Below, piece by piece: positions 50,686-62,374 of a DNA stretch of 64,000 nucleotides. The first letter of the stretch is position 1; each line of letters starts with the position of its first letter. Below the pieces are notes generated by a model that searched no databases, was not told where the DNA came from, and was given only the letters and a program-made list of their open reading frames with translations. This DNA is from Lithospermum erythrorhizon (Eukaryota > Streptophyta > Magnoliopsida > Boraginales > Boraginaceae): positions 186,001-250,000 of the forward strand of contig JADFUC010000759.1 of assembly GCA_019722365.1 (NCBI GenBank), given 5' to 3'. A program made the translations under genes and the position numbers.

Positions 50686-52939
50686 TTAGTATTTCTGCCT
50701 TTGACAAGCTAACTTCAATGGAACTGGAGGGTCTGAATATGAACCATTAACAATTTGTTTGAAGACCCATTTGTTGGCTTCCTCAGTGAAATGTGTTCCA
50801 TCCCAGATGATTCGAACTGATGGATTTTCGCAAGATTTAGCAGGCACGACCTCTTTTCCGTTTACCAGTATCTTAGCACCACATTTGATGAATCTGTTGT
50901 AGTTGTATTTTCCTCCAGGACCACAGCAAGCTAGGAATGGATCCTCGAATCCTGCCATATCATACCATATTGTGATATAACATTTATGCTTTTAGCACTA
51001 TATATGTACATAGAGACACTATCATAATGAACTGAAAGCTGACACATTTTGATTAGAAACTTCAAAAAAGCGATGATGAATGAAAGTCGTTTAATACCCC
51101 CTTCCCATAGAAAGGAGTTTCAACTAGTATTTCCTTTCATTATACAATCAACAATAAGTATTCGTACTCATAGAGTCACTTAGAGGCAATCAGCATAATG
51201 ATTATGCATCAATACTAGATGAATGTTTTACCTAGTTTTTTGGCTTGGCTGATAAGTGAATATTTAATGGAGTAAACGTCTACATAAGTAATTGCAGCTA
51301 ACGGCAGAGCCTTCCTAAGCTTCAAAACCTCTTCCTTCAACCGAAGATTAAAATACTGAGAAACCTCATTATATGGGATAAAACAACCATGCTTATCTAT
51401 CTTTGAGGCCGGGACTGGAAAACGAGCCATGATATATGGCAAGCAACCTACTGGTCCAGTGTTGTGTATCAAAAAATACCTTCCACCTTGATCATATATG
51501 GTCTGTCAAAAAATTCGAGAGAATTTCACTTCAATTAAGGCATAGTAGAAAAAAATTGGAGAACAAGAAAATAATTGAACTCACCTTGATCACACTGGAA
51601 AATTGACTTATGACATCAGGTACATATTCTTTCACTTGTTCTGTGGTCAGATTAAGCTTGTAGCCAGCAGTGAGATCATTTTGACCAATGTCAAATGTGT
51701 ATAATGCACCAGAAAAAACTTCTTTCTTTGGTAACAAATACTGGAACAGCCCTCCTACAATAAAACATAACACCATACGATATGTCACGAATAAGTTCCC
51801 CGCATTCCACTGGTAGATTGATTCTTGACAAACCATGGACTAGAAAAATTAGGTACCTCGATTATGAAGCACCTGAGATCTGTTGTGAAAATCAGAAAAC
51901 TCATGTGATTGAACATCCAATGAAATAGGACTATATCCACTCTGAGTCATGGTTGTGTTTTGTGGTCTAATTGTGGATCCAGCAGTTGCAAAATTAGCAC
52001 CATAACTGAAATTTGAACCCACCGAATCTAGGAATGCGCTAAGATAAGGTACTCCCAAGTGTTCAGCTAGGAACAACAAAAACAAATTATAAAAGTAAAT
52101 GAGATCAAACACAATTAGTTTTCCTATTTTGCTTGTATGAACATTCAACAGATTGAATTTTTTATTACACCACTCATCTATAAGACAATAACAATATTAT
52201 TTCGAAACAATAGTTGAATGAGACTGCCTCCATTACACCATTCACCAACTTTTTACAGTATTTTTTTAGTCTGTTGTCGTGTTGAATGAAGATTGAATTT
52301 CTATTACATGTATGAGACTCCATAACATTTCACCTCCTATGAATCCTTTATTTTTTATTTTCTAGCTCTTGGTATTTAATCGAGTATATCAAATTGTTTG
52401 TTACACTACCCAGACTTTTTATCTATTGTGAAGTAGTAGATAACGTTTACGCTTCATTCTTAGATCAATTCGGAAACAAAAAAATCTCCTTGGTATTGTT
52501 GCATACTATCCGACCCTTACTCCTCCGCTTAGACGGGACACTACAGAGACTCTTTAAAACACTGGGAGAAACATATAAGGTAAAATCAAGAATAACTCAA
52601 ACATATTTGCAACAACAATATAAAATGAGTCAGAAGCTAATCATTCAAGAATGCTAAATAAAGAATGAAGTAATCCAAAAGGGTACCTATGAAATCTATG
52701 ATGAGTCTTCCATCTGAGTATCTACCAGAAGGGGTATGGAAAAAAGTCTCCCCATTAGGAAAAGGGGCTTGTCCAAATGCAGCAGAGAGTCCACCAGTGT
52801 CAGAATTTGAGTCACCAAAGTTGAAAATGCCTGCAATTTTGCATTTCTCTAGACCAAGTACATGCCTTGTACTTAGTGTTAATGAAATCAGAATAAACCA
52901 AGTTAGATAATTTTGTTTCATGTAACAAATCTCCATCAT
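50686..52939 (-). CDS. GDSL esterase/lipase (copy 1)
   Basis: Secreted SGNH-hydrolase of the plant GDSL family, near the early-nodulin/alpha-fucosidase-like group (ENOD8, FXG1). The natural substrate is uncertain. Five minus-strand exons join in phase: 52939-52687, 52066-51857, 51754-51585, 51502-51232, 50951-50686, for 389 residues. A signal peptide ([18 protein letters not shown]) precedes [12 protein letters not shown] with the catalytic Ser. The block II Gly lies in GANFATAGS, the block III Asn in DIGQND, and the catalytic Asp/His in WDGTHF near the C-terminus. Exons 1-4 have exactly the same lengths (253, 210, 170, 271) as the neighbouring copy, showing tandem duplication. Any of three nearby Met codons could start; the first ATG is used. 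Confidence 0.92.
52405..52590 (-). repeat. SINE-like dispersed repeat copy in GDSL copy 1 intron 1
   Basis: On the minus strand: TTTTAAAGAGTCTCTGTAGT, CCCGTCTAAGCGGAGGAGTA, GTTTCCGAATTGATCTAAGA and tail ACAATAGATAAAAAG. Full-length and inverted relative to most other copies. Confidence 0.7.
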
Positions 52940-53911
52940 CTTTGATGTGACATAAAATGAAGAGAAATGATTGAATCTACTAGGAATAAATTAATAAATC
53001 ACATAGGCTCGATATTGGACTTTATATTATTAGTGTGATGGTTTCACGATTTTATAAATTACATAATATAACTTTCCAGATTTTAATATTTTGATTGACA
53101 AAAATAATATAACCAAGTAAACATAAACAAATGCATTAAGTTGACTAAGAGGTCTTAATTTGATTTATCCTCCTGCCCCTATGTAATGTACTGACATTAT
53201 TCACAAGATATCAAGAGAGTGATTGGCGAAGGGGTATTGAAAAGGAAACATATTTTCGATGATCATCTGTGTAACTTCCGTTGTGACTTTTGCATTAAAA
53301 GCACGTATGCCGTGTTTAATTATGATGTAATCAATTTATTGATAATGTGTGGGAAAAAAATATGGAAATATGCGAAGGTGGTATAAAATAGTTTATGTAA
53401 ATAATTTGGTTTGAATTTCGTTTATGGGTTAACTCTCATTATACCTTTTTAATTTTATTTAATTATTTGCATAAAAAATCATCATGTAACTCCCACGATA
53501 CCTTCTTAATTAAATTTTATTCTTTACATAAAAATTGAAGAAATGATAAAATTCATGTAACTCCCTTGATAGCTTCTTAATTCTATTTAATTCATCATTA
53601 TTGCATGCCTTGAAATTAAGTAACTTCATTTGTAGGAGTATTTGATTCACACTTTTAGAAGGTACGTAGATAATATGAAGTATCGGAAAGGATCAGCTAC
53701 CTCGATAACGTATACCCTTTATATGCCTTCCACTTTAAAATGTTGGATATTGAGAAGATTATGAATAGTTATTATGTAATCAATACATGCATGATATACA
53801 AAATTTATAGCAAGCAGGAGGCATAAAGGGATCGGAAGCACATAAAGTAGGTGTAGGATCCAGTCTAACGAGCCATTTTAATAAACTAATTTCAAGAATA
53901 TATGTATGTGC
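52940..53911. other. Intergenic within GDSL cluster
   Basis: AT-rich spacer upstream of GDSL copy 1. Short phrases such as CATGTAACTCCC recur (about 53480, 53560). No gene. Confidence 0.35.
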
Positions 53912-54066
53912 TTACTTTCCAACGGCTTTATTATCAGCAGCTCCTGTTTTTTGAACGGTGTAACCATCTGGATTAACCCCATTTGCATGCAAGCAAGACA
54001 ATGTTGCAGCACATATAAGAAATAAAAAATTTAAGAAATTGAATTACGGTTACTAATTGTTGCCAT
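53912..54066 (-). pseudogene. Frameshifted small secreted-peptide relic
   Basis: On the minus strand an ATG in good context (AAAATGGCAACAATT) at 54066 opens a frame that stops after eleven codons. The adjoining frame reads FLNFLFLICAATLSCLHA, an ideal signal-peptide core, followed by NGVNPDGYTVQKTGAADNK and a stop at 53912. The span of 155 bases is one short of a multiple of three, so a single-base deletion in a T/A-rich run would explain the break. I do not recognise the peptide family. Confidence 0.5.
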
Positions 54067-55134
54067 TTTTGAAATGAAGCATCACTAGAAAATTATTATT
54101 TTCTTAATTAAGTTTTTACAATTACCCTTTCAAGAACTCTACAAATCATTAGAGTTTTAGTGTTTTACTTGGTTGCATTGTTAAATTAGTACGTCTCTGA
54201 TGAAATAATAGGGCCCCTTTTAATAACAATAAAAATATAAAATATAAAATGAGGCCCCTTTTAATAACAATAAAAATAAAATAATCATATAAAATATAAA
54301 AATCAATTATATAGACTATTCATTCAAAAGTTTTGTTAGCGAAAGTAAAACAATTCATTTGAAAATTGAAATTCTCCTAGCATTCTTTGAAGCAAAATAC
54401 TTGACAAATATTTTTGGTTGTTCGTATGTTTTGTTGTTTGTATGAATCTCACAAAACTTGACAAATATTTTTGATTGTGTATGCAAATTTTCTATGTTTT
54501 GCATAATTTTTTTTAAAAAAAAATATCTTTTTTTAAAAAAGTGTCCCTTTTAAAGTGGGATCATGTGCAATAAACCTAATGAAACTATTCTAAAGCTGTC
54601 ATTGGATTGGATATATATAAGTAACACTTCAATTTTGCTATATCAAAATTGTCAAATAGTAAAATATTTTAAATAGTGGATAATCGCAGAAAATCTAAGA
54701 TAGAAATAATTGTGTAATTGGATATATCATATTCCTATCTTAAATCTTCGTAGTTGGGCAGACGAGAATAATCCCACTTATTTGAATTGAACAAACGATT
54801 TTCTCAAGTTAACAAACAAATAAATCGAAGTAGTCGAGTGAGATGATTTTTGGATAAGGGTGATTGAATTGAAAGAATAGAACACATATATGTGATTGAA
54901 ATGTTAAATAATTAAAATCATTAAGTAATGACTTATTTCATTCGCCAATAGATTATACAAGCAAGTAACAACTACTTGTGATTTAACTTGAATGGCTCTA
55001 GTCAATCATATTTTCACATACAAAGCGTTTGCAACACTAGTCAATAAAGCAATAGTAGTCTAGAAACAATATTGCCAATGATAGATATTTTGATGTTAGT
55101 TATAAAACCCATCTAAGTCTCAAGAAAGCTTAGT
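54067..55134. other. Intergenic within GDSL cluster
   Basis: AT-rich. A short tandem phrase GGCCCCTTTTAATAACAATA occurs at about 54211 and 54252. No gene. Confidence 0.4.
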
Positions 55135-57958
55135 TTATTGTTTGTGGCATGCCATGTTCAGTGGAATTGGTGGATCAGAAAAAGCACCATCAACAATTTG
55201 ATCAAAAACCCACTTGTTAGCAGCTTGAGTGTAATGTATACCATCCCAAATGATAGTAACTGAGGGGTCTTTGCATGCTTTCCCTACAAGAACCTCAGTG
55301 CCATTCACAGTCCTTTTGCTTCCACATCCAATGTGCAAGTTGTAATTGTATTTTCCTCCATGCCCACAACATGATTGTAGAGGATGCACAAATCCTATAT
55401 TTCAATATGATATACATATTAAAAAGTTACAAATTGAAAACCCCATGTATAAATATTGACTATTGAGTATTTAAGTTTTACAAATAGAAATGTAAAAAAT
55501 AAAAATTATAAACACCTAGACTAGAGGTTGAAATGTTTGTCAATTTGTAATAATGTGTAACAAACGATCCAAAATTCTAGACTTGATAGTCTCATGCACT
55601 TACTGTTTTTTTTGTTTTTTTTTTGACATGCACTTACTATTTTTCTTATTCTATGGAATCAGCGATTTTATGTTCTTTGACTTTTGAACATAAAGTAATA
55701 TAATAAAATAATACACAACCTATAGAAGATAGTATTTGCACTTTCACTCTTCGGTCAACAACCTCCCTATTATAAGAGGATTAAAGTTGGATACTAACCA
55801 ATCCCCTTACATTGTTTAGGTGGAGCCTCTTCATTCAGAGTATTAAACATGTTAATGGGATATTAATAATGTGAAGATGGGATATTAAAATGTCAATAAT
55901 TAAGCATGTAATATTGAGTAACAAACAATCCAAAACCCTATACATAATAGGCTAATAATAATGCACTTCCAATCTTTAGAAATGAATTATGCAATAAAGT
56001 AGTGAAGAAAACATAAATAAAAGTTGATGTACCATGCTTTTGTGCTTGACTGATGAGGTTATATTTGACTGAGTAGACATCAACATATGTGAAAGTAGCC
56101 AAAGGGAATTCTTTTCTGAGCTGGACCACAAGCTGCTTTAGTCCTTTGTTGAAATATTGGGCCACATCGTTTATTGGCGTTACGCATCCTATCTTATCTA
56201 CTTGTCCAGCAGTCACTAATAAACGGTCCATCACATATGGTAGACACCCAACTGGACCAGTGTTGTGAATCCAAAATGACCTCCCTCCTTGGTAATACAC
56301 ATTCTTCAACAACATTTCAAAATTATTCAAATTAAAATTATGTGTCAATTAAAGCTATAATTTGATCAATAAAAATGAAAATGAATAATCTTTTATGGGA
56401 TTAAGGTATTTGGTTGGTTGTTGTAATATCCGACTCAAAATATGTGATGTGATAATATTGAAAAGATGTTATCAATACTACTTATAGTCACATCAGATGA
56501 ATATCTTTTTTTGAAGTCCATCTCATAAGAATTTAAAGGTTAATCATGTTTGATCTAGAGCAAATATGTTATTAAATTTGCTAGGTTGACATCACAAACC
56601 ACTATGGATTTTAAGAAGGTCCGAGGTTCCAACATAAAACAAATTAAGAAGAATATAGTAAGATCTTATTAACTCACTGGAAGGTATTAATCTACCATGC
56701 GGGGCAAGACTCCTCAATGTAATGAAACTGAGTATGTCATGCATAGGCATAAACTTATTTAAGAAAACATATTACCTTAACAACAGTTTTAAATTGATCT
56801 AAAATATCAGGCATGGATGCTCTAACTTGATCAGCTGTTAAATTTGCAAAGAAACCAGCAGTAATATCATTTTGGCCAATGTCAAATGTGTACAAAGCCT
56901 TTGAAAAATCCTCCTCTTTAGGCAAAAGTCCTTTAAATACTCCACCTAGAAGAACAAAAGTAATTAAGTAAATATGACAATTATTACATACATGTGCCAT
57001 GTTTTTCTTTGATGTACCAAAAATGAAAAGTCTACCTTTGCTACGAATAATTTGGGATCTTTTGTGGAAGTCATAGAACTCATATTGTTGAACATTCAGA
57101 GAAATGGGACTATAGCCAGTTTGCCGCAAAGTAGTATTTTGAGGCCTGATTGTTGAGCCAGCAGTGGCGAAATTGGCTCCGTATGTGAAGTTCGAGCCGA
57201 GTGCATCCAGAAATGCACTCAAATATGGCAGTTCCAGCTTCTCCGCTAAATCAAACCAAATCAAGACTTATTAAAATACTGGCTACACTATCATTTGCCC
57301 ACATTTTGGACTTATCAAATATTTGTAGATAAGGAAACTAGTAGTGACTATACATAGACACCACTCACGAGCCTAACCAATAATTGAGCAATCAGGTTTT
57401 CATGGAGTCAGTAATTAGCTATTCAATTCAATATCATTTTTTTGCGACTTCGGGTATTATAATATGTGTTCATATACTCCATCATTGTCAGTCCCAAACT
57501 TTAAAAAAGTCATATTTTATCTTTATGTCTTTCAATATCATCATTAAATATATACTGATTCCAACCCCTTTATTAGATCTAAGTACACATATATAACTCC
57601 AAATCCAGGACAATTCACAATTTTATTTTATTTTCTAATTAAGAAGCGGTTATCATAGAGGTGAATGGTGCATGTGATTGCATTAATATAAGTTGAGACA
57701 CTTACAAATAAAATCAATGACCAAACGACCATCACAGTAGCGTCCAGCAGGACCTCCAAAGAATGACTCTCCATGGGGTGGAGGGGCTTGACCAAACGCT
57801 GCGGATAACCCACCAGTGTCCGAATTCGAGTCGCCGAAGTTGAAAATAGCTGGAAATTCACATGGAGACAAGCCATACACTAATACTACAATGTTGGTCT
57901 TTGATGAAATGGTTAAGAATGCAATAAGGTGAAATATTCTTCTACAATGAAGCTCCAT
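55135..57958 (-). CDS. GDSL esterase/lipase (copy 2)
   Basis: Paralogue of the GDSL gene at 50686-52939, same strand and structure. Five exons join in phase: 57958-57706, 57245-57036, 56945-56776, 56303-56033, 55394-55135, for 387 residues. It has an N-terminal hydrophobic signal segment ([12 protein letters not shown] and following), then [19 protein letters not shown] (catalytic Ser), [40 protein letters not shown], and [13 protein letters not shown] (catalytic Asp/His). All SGNH residues are present, so it should be an active secreted esterase. The exon 1 donor follows codon ATT plus T, making residue 85 Ser where copy 1 has Ala. Intron 4 holds a SINE-like repeat. Confidence 0.92.
55735..55865 (-). 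repeat. SINE-like dispersed repeat copy in GDSL copy 2 intron 4
   Basis: Minus strand: GAAGAGGCTCCACCTAAACA, ATGTAAGGGGATTGGTTAGT, GAGGTTGTTGACCGAAGAGT, AAAGTGCAAATACTATC. Confidence 0.65.
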
Positions 57959-58294
57959 TTAGAAATTGAGTATAAGGAATCTAAAGGGAACCAAAAAGGA
58001 ACGAAGTTATGAGAAAAAGGAGAGGGTGATTGAGTATCTCAAGAATGAAGATAACATTTTATCAAGTCCCCTTTTGTTTCGTCCTTATATGATTTGTCCT
58101 CACATATTACATTCACCCTCCCAGCGAAAAAGGAATAGTATATACAACGGCAGCTTTTGTAGTTAAAATATGATGACTGATACATGGACCAATTGTCTAA
58201 CTTGGTAAGTGATATTAAGTTATAATTAAATTTTTAATAGTATGACATAATTTATAATATTTGTACTACACTTTTGAGTTAATTTTATAATTTA
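57959..58294. other. Upstream region of GDSL copy 2
   Basis: Promoter-side spacer. No gene seen. Confidence 0.35.
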
Positions 58295-58302
58295 TTGCGT
58301 AC

Positions 58303-58686
58303 AGACGCGGATTTTCTATTGTGCAAAGTGCTTAAGTCGAACCATCAAAAATTGCGTTAGCCCAATTGATTAGCAATGAAATTGTGACAATTAAAATTAT
58401 AGTGATTTAAATTTTGGCAACTTCACTGTTAAAATCCTCTTTTATTGTTTGAAAACTCTCAATATTTTAATATCTTTTAATCTCAATTACTTCATTTGCT
58501 TATTGAATTATTCATATTTTATATATTATATCTTTTACAATTACTAGAATATTTCGTTTGCGTATGAAATGATCATCCAAATCCAATATTATTCAAAAGA
58601 ATTCTTGATTTACTTATCAAATACGATAAAAAAAAATTAATTTATATTTCGAACCACTACTTTGATTCACCTAAATCCGCCCCTGG
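58303..58686 (+). mobile_element. Non-autonomous hAT-like element, copy 2 (384 bp)
   Basis: Flanked by a perfect 8-base duplication TTGCGTAC (58295-58302 and 58687-58694). Ends AGACGCGGATTTT and AAATCCGCCCCTGG are imperfect inverted repeats. It aligns end to end with the element at 14624-15006, including TTAGCCCAATTGATTAGCAA and the tail ATTTGCTTATTGAATTATTC. Confidence 0.8.
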
Positions 58687-58819
58687 TTGCGTACTAAACT
58701 ATTAATGTTCAAATTACAAGTAAAAATACTTCGTATACAGGATGAGTTTTATTTCCCTTCAAATTACCATGTTTTTCTGCTTGATTGATTTTTTTTTTAA
58801 TTAACAGGGAACCGCAATC

Positions 58820-59215
58820 CCTATTCTTTAAATGCCTATTGGATAAACTTGATGCTGACGCAATATAACATTTTGTGCTTGATTGATGATGTTATATTTG
58901 ACTGAGTAGACATCAACGTATGTGAAAGGTAGCCAAAGCCCAAAGGAAATTCTTTTCTCAGCTGGGCTACAACTTTCTTTAGTCCTTTGTTGAAATGTTG
59001 GGCCACATGAGCACATCACATCATTGGTATGAGCTATGCAGCCCATTATATCAACTTATCCAGCAGGCAGCAGTGACCAACTGTCGGTCCAGGACATATA
59101 GTATAAACACACAATTGGACTACAAATTGTAGCATAAAAATATAATAGAGGATTAGAACCCCATTCGTTATACACATTTTATTATAACAACATTTTAAAA
59201 ATCAATCAATAAAGT
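58820..59215 (-). pseudogene. GDSL esterase exon-4 relic (copy 3)
   Basis: The minus strand reads [19 protein letters not shown] and matches exon 4 of the GDSL genes at base level (for example CTTTAGTCCTTTGTTGAAAT on the plus strand). Upstream parts corresponding to [20 protein letters not shown] are recognisable but frameshifted. No other exons are present nearby, so it is a fragment of a third tandem copy. Confidence 0.85.
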
Positions 59216-60083
59216 ATGTTAAACCCATATAAAATCAATATACTACACACTATATTATTGATTCATCGATGAATTAATAATTTATCTACAATTCGAGAAT
59301 TCACATAGATGGAATAGATTTTGATTATGTAACCACTAAAGTTCATAACTATATATTGCGATAACGATTTTCGGTATTAAAACCTTGAAACGAAAACCAC
59401 CGAATTTTTTGGGTGAAAAAAGCTTTTGAATGCAATGAGAAAATTCATGTGCTAAAGGTTGTAAGGTTGTTAGATTTGAATTATACTCGCTTCTAATTGA
59501 GTATATCATTTGCTTTAATTGTTTTACTGCCTCAAGAAAATCCATATCCATCCCATTGTGAAACGTTGGATGAACATGATTCCATATATGTATGAACTTG
59601 AACATAACCTACAACCATCTAGGTAGAATTGAAATCAGAAAAACAAGATTATCACTTCTTTGAACATTCATCACACAAAAAAAATGTTTGTCATATCCAT
59701 TCATATCCACAAAGAATACCAAAGAGGATCAAATATGCATGATTAAGGATTGCATGCACATACACCCAGAGTATGGGTCACTCAGTGTGGATCTCCATCG
59801 TGTTCATGAAAGACGCTGTTTTCACACCCAGTGTGGATCTCCATTCATAGGTTATATAATTAGATCATGCTATGGACCAAATCAAACATATTTTCACGTA
59901 GCAATCAGTTCAAGGTTCTATGAACAAATTCTAGTATGAGTACGACCTTGCTGGTTATTATCTAAAGGATATCGAAAGCCACATGGAAGGTTCAAATATG
60001 AATGTCCAGGCACTCGATGAAATATGCACTATTGCACTAATACAGGAATACTCCACAACCAGAAACAATGCAGCATATAACTA
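59216..60083. other. Intergenic region
   Basis: No convincing gene. The phrase CAGTGTGGATCTCCAT occurs twice (about 59783 and 59832) as a short direct repeat. Confidence 0.35.
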
Positions 60084-60602
60084 AGGCTTCATTTCATCTA
60101 GTCACCTGAACTTTTCACGAACCTTTCAAACAAATACCTGAACTTTTCAACATTTCAAGTAAACACCTCGGATGCATTTTTAGCACCTGTACTTTTCAAA
60201 ATCATGACACCTATACTTTGAAGACAAAATCAAATTTTAGAATGACAATTTAGTCAAATAACATCCAAATAACTCACCTACCTCTAACTAACCCAACCAC
60301 ATATTATTTTTAACTCAATAAAACAAAACCCTTCATTATCTTCAACAAAATTAAAATTATAGTGAAAAGAGCTCAATTTTATTCATCTCCCACAATTTAT
60401 TTTTTGATGAAATTGAAATTGCAGAGAAAATAGCTCAATCATTTTCATGTCACATTCGATAATGATCTAAGGACCCATAAAAAGGGTGGCCCACTGTCAA
60501 TTAGACCATGTAAAATTTCTTCCTTTTCCTCTTTCTTTAAATTCATAACTGCCAAATGATGCATACACTAGAGACCCATCCATCCTCTTGTTCATCTAAT
60601 TA

Positions 60603-60795
60603 ACTGAGGTAGTCTTTATCACATTCGAAAATATCGCAACCATAAGACTTGTTTGAGATGTCTTCACCATCAGAAAAGGTTGATGGTATTAAAGGTCCAA
60701 CTGGAACAACATTAAAATTTTCATGAATTGTGAATGTTTGTGTCTCCAATGCATCAAATGTATGGATTAATACAAGAGGTTTCTTGTCAAATCCT
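60603..60795 (-). pseudogene. UDP-glycosyltransferase gene fragment
   Basis: The minus strand encodes KKPLVLIHTFDALETQTFTI, FNVVPVGPLIPSTFSDGEDI and SYGCDIFECDKDYLS before a stop. This corresponds to the middle of a family-1 UGT (the UGT75/crocetin-glucosyltransferase-like region VNTFDALE...GPLIPSAFLDG). It is about 65 residues long and lacks the PSPG sugar-donor box, so it is not functional as a transferase. It sits inside the Mutator-like element and was presumably captured. Confidence 0.75.
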
Positions 60796-60814
60796 GAAAA
60801 TAGAACTGAACTGT

Positions 60815-60955
60815 TATACACACACCAAAACAGTAAGAAGTTGGGGGTAAAATGACTATTTTGGCCCCCTATTTGTAAGTGTAGTAGTTACAAAAATAAT
60901 GTTCAGGGGTAAAATAGTCATTTCAGTACTAAAACACTATTTTGGTGTGTGTATA
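60815..60955. repeat. Foldback insertion inside the Mutator-like element
   Basis: TATACACACACCAAAACAGT at the left and ACTATTTTGGTGTGTGTATA at the right are inverted copies, with further pairing of GGGGTAAAATGACTATTTTG. The stretch of about 140 bases could form a hairpin. Confidence 0.7.
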
Positions 60956-61270
60956 TTGGATCCAAATAGAAGAGTGGTTTTAATTTTGTTGAAGATGATG
61001 AAGGGTTTTGTTTTATTAAGTTAAGAATGATATATGGTTGGGCTAGTTAGAGGGATGGTGAGTTATTTGAATATTATTTAACTAAATTGTAGTTTTAAAA
61101 TTTGATTTTGTCTTTAAAGTACAAGTGTCATAGTTTTAAAAAGTTCAGGTACTTGTTTGAAATGTTCAAGTGCCAAAAATACGTCTCAGGTGCCTACTTG
61201 AAAAATTTAAAAGTTCAAATATTTGTTTGAAAGATTTGCGAAAGTTTAGTGACTAAATGAAATTAAGCCT

Positions 61271-61730
61271 ATAAGTAAACTAATCACTCAATCTCAGGCT
61301 AATAAAGATGTGAGCAACGAAAGAGGCGACGGAGAATAAACAAATCATGCTACATAGTTAATGTAAAGATTATAATTTCCTATCTTAGCAATATCATAAT
61401 CATAATTGATCTTAGCAATAATTTATCCATTGAAAAGGAAGTAAAAGAAAACAAACTTGTGCTCTGCATCTTCTCCAAATCTAATGGGTCTACAATGTCT
61501 TGTACTGTATCAGATTTCCAAATTATATAATGATTTGATGGACTTTTGAAGGATGAGATCATCATTGTAAAGCACACTCATCAAGAACTTTCAGGACCAC
61601 TACACAACAAGTAACTCAGCACCAGTGGATTATAGTCAACAAAGCTAAATAATCAATATAAAGATACTATTTTTCATCTACCCAATCAGAAAGAAAACCA
61701 ACTTGCAGGGACAATACTATATAATTTCTT
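61271..61730. other. Intergenic region
   Basis: No gene recognised. Confidence 0.35.
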
Positions 61731-62138
61731 CGTAGGTCTAATCACTAATGCGCATAAAACAAATCAATATCAATATGTCCTAATGCGTTCAGAGAGGTTC
61801 CGCCTAAACAAGATACGGAAGTCTGATATTAGGCAACCTTATCCCTATCACACGAAGACTATTATCAAATTGACCAAGAGTAAAATGCAAACATTATCTT
61901 ATAGTTTACTATAAATAGTGATAAATATGAAGCGTAGGTCTAATCACTAATGTAAAACAAACCAATCTCAATATGTCCTAATGCCTTTAAAGAGGTTTCG
62001 CCTAAGCAGGATAAGGAGGTTTGATATTAGACAGCCTTATCCCTATCACACGAAGACTATTATCGAATTGACCAAGAATAAAGTGCAAACATTATCCTCT
62101 AATTCACTATAAATAGTGATAAATATGAAGCGTAGGTC
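61731..62138 (+). repeat. Two tandem units of about 200 bp, each with a SINE-like repeat
   Basis: CGTAGGTCTAATCACTAATG begins units at 61731 and 61933, and a third partial start is at 62131. Each unit contains GAGGTTCCGCCTAAACAAGA or its variant, CAACCTTATCCCTATCACAC, GAATTGACCAAGA and ACTATAAATAGTGATAAATA. The family copies lie at about 61779-61932 and 61978-62133. Confidence 0.85.
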
Positions 62139-62374
62139 GTATAATGAGAAACATTTGATATATTTCATTATTTCCAGAGATATATGAAAGAGCCAGAGAA
62201 TATCAAATTTTCGACTCTATAAACAAATGGAGTGGGGTTATTTTTCGTGACTACCTAAAGATTCATATTCCATAAATACAGAATTAGGTCCTAATTACAA
62301 CATACAACATGCTTAAAATAAGAAAATAAACTACTCAATGAAGTGGAAGAACAAGAATCTATTTTACCCTATAC

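Larger units (their letters stand above)
60084..61270. mobile_element. Mutator-like element with captured UGT fragment (Pack-MULE-like)
   Basis: Long terminal inverted repeats: left arm about 60084-60356, right arm about 60978-61270. Paired phrases include GGCTTCATTTCATCTAGTCA with its counterpart GGCTTAATTTCATTTAGTCA, CTTTCAAACAAATA, GACAAAATCAAATTTTA and CTTCAACAAAATTAAAA. Arms of about 270-290 bases fit Mutator-like or foldback DNA elements. The interior has no transposase but contains a UDP-glycosyltransferase fragment. No clean 9-base target duplication is visible. A related arm lies in the LOR gene intron 3. Confidence 0.75.

Noticed and set aside
59336..59939. Short frames of 83-89 codons on both strands
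   Set aside because: No family resemblance, no splice or promoter context, AT-rich noncoding composition.
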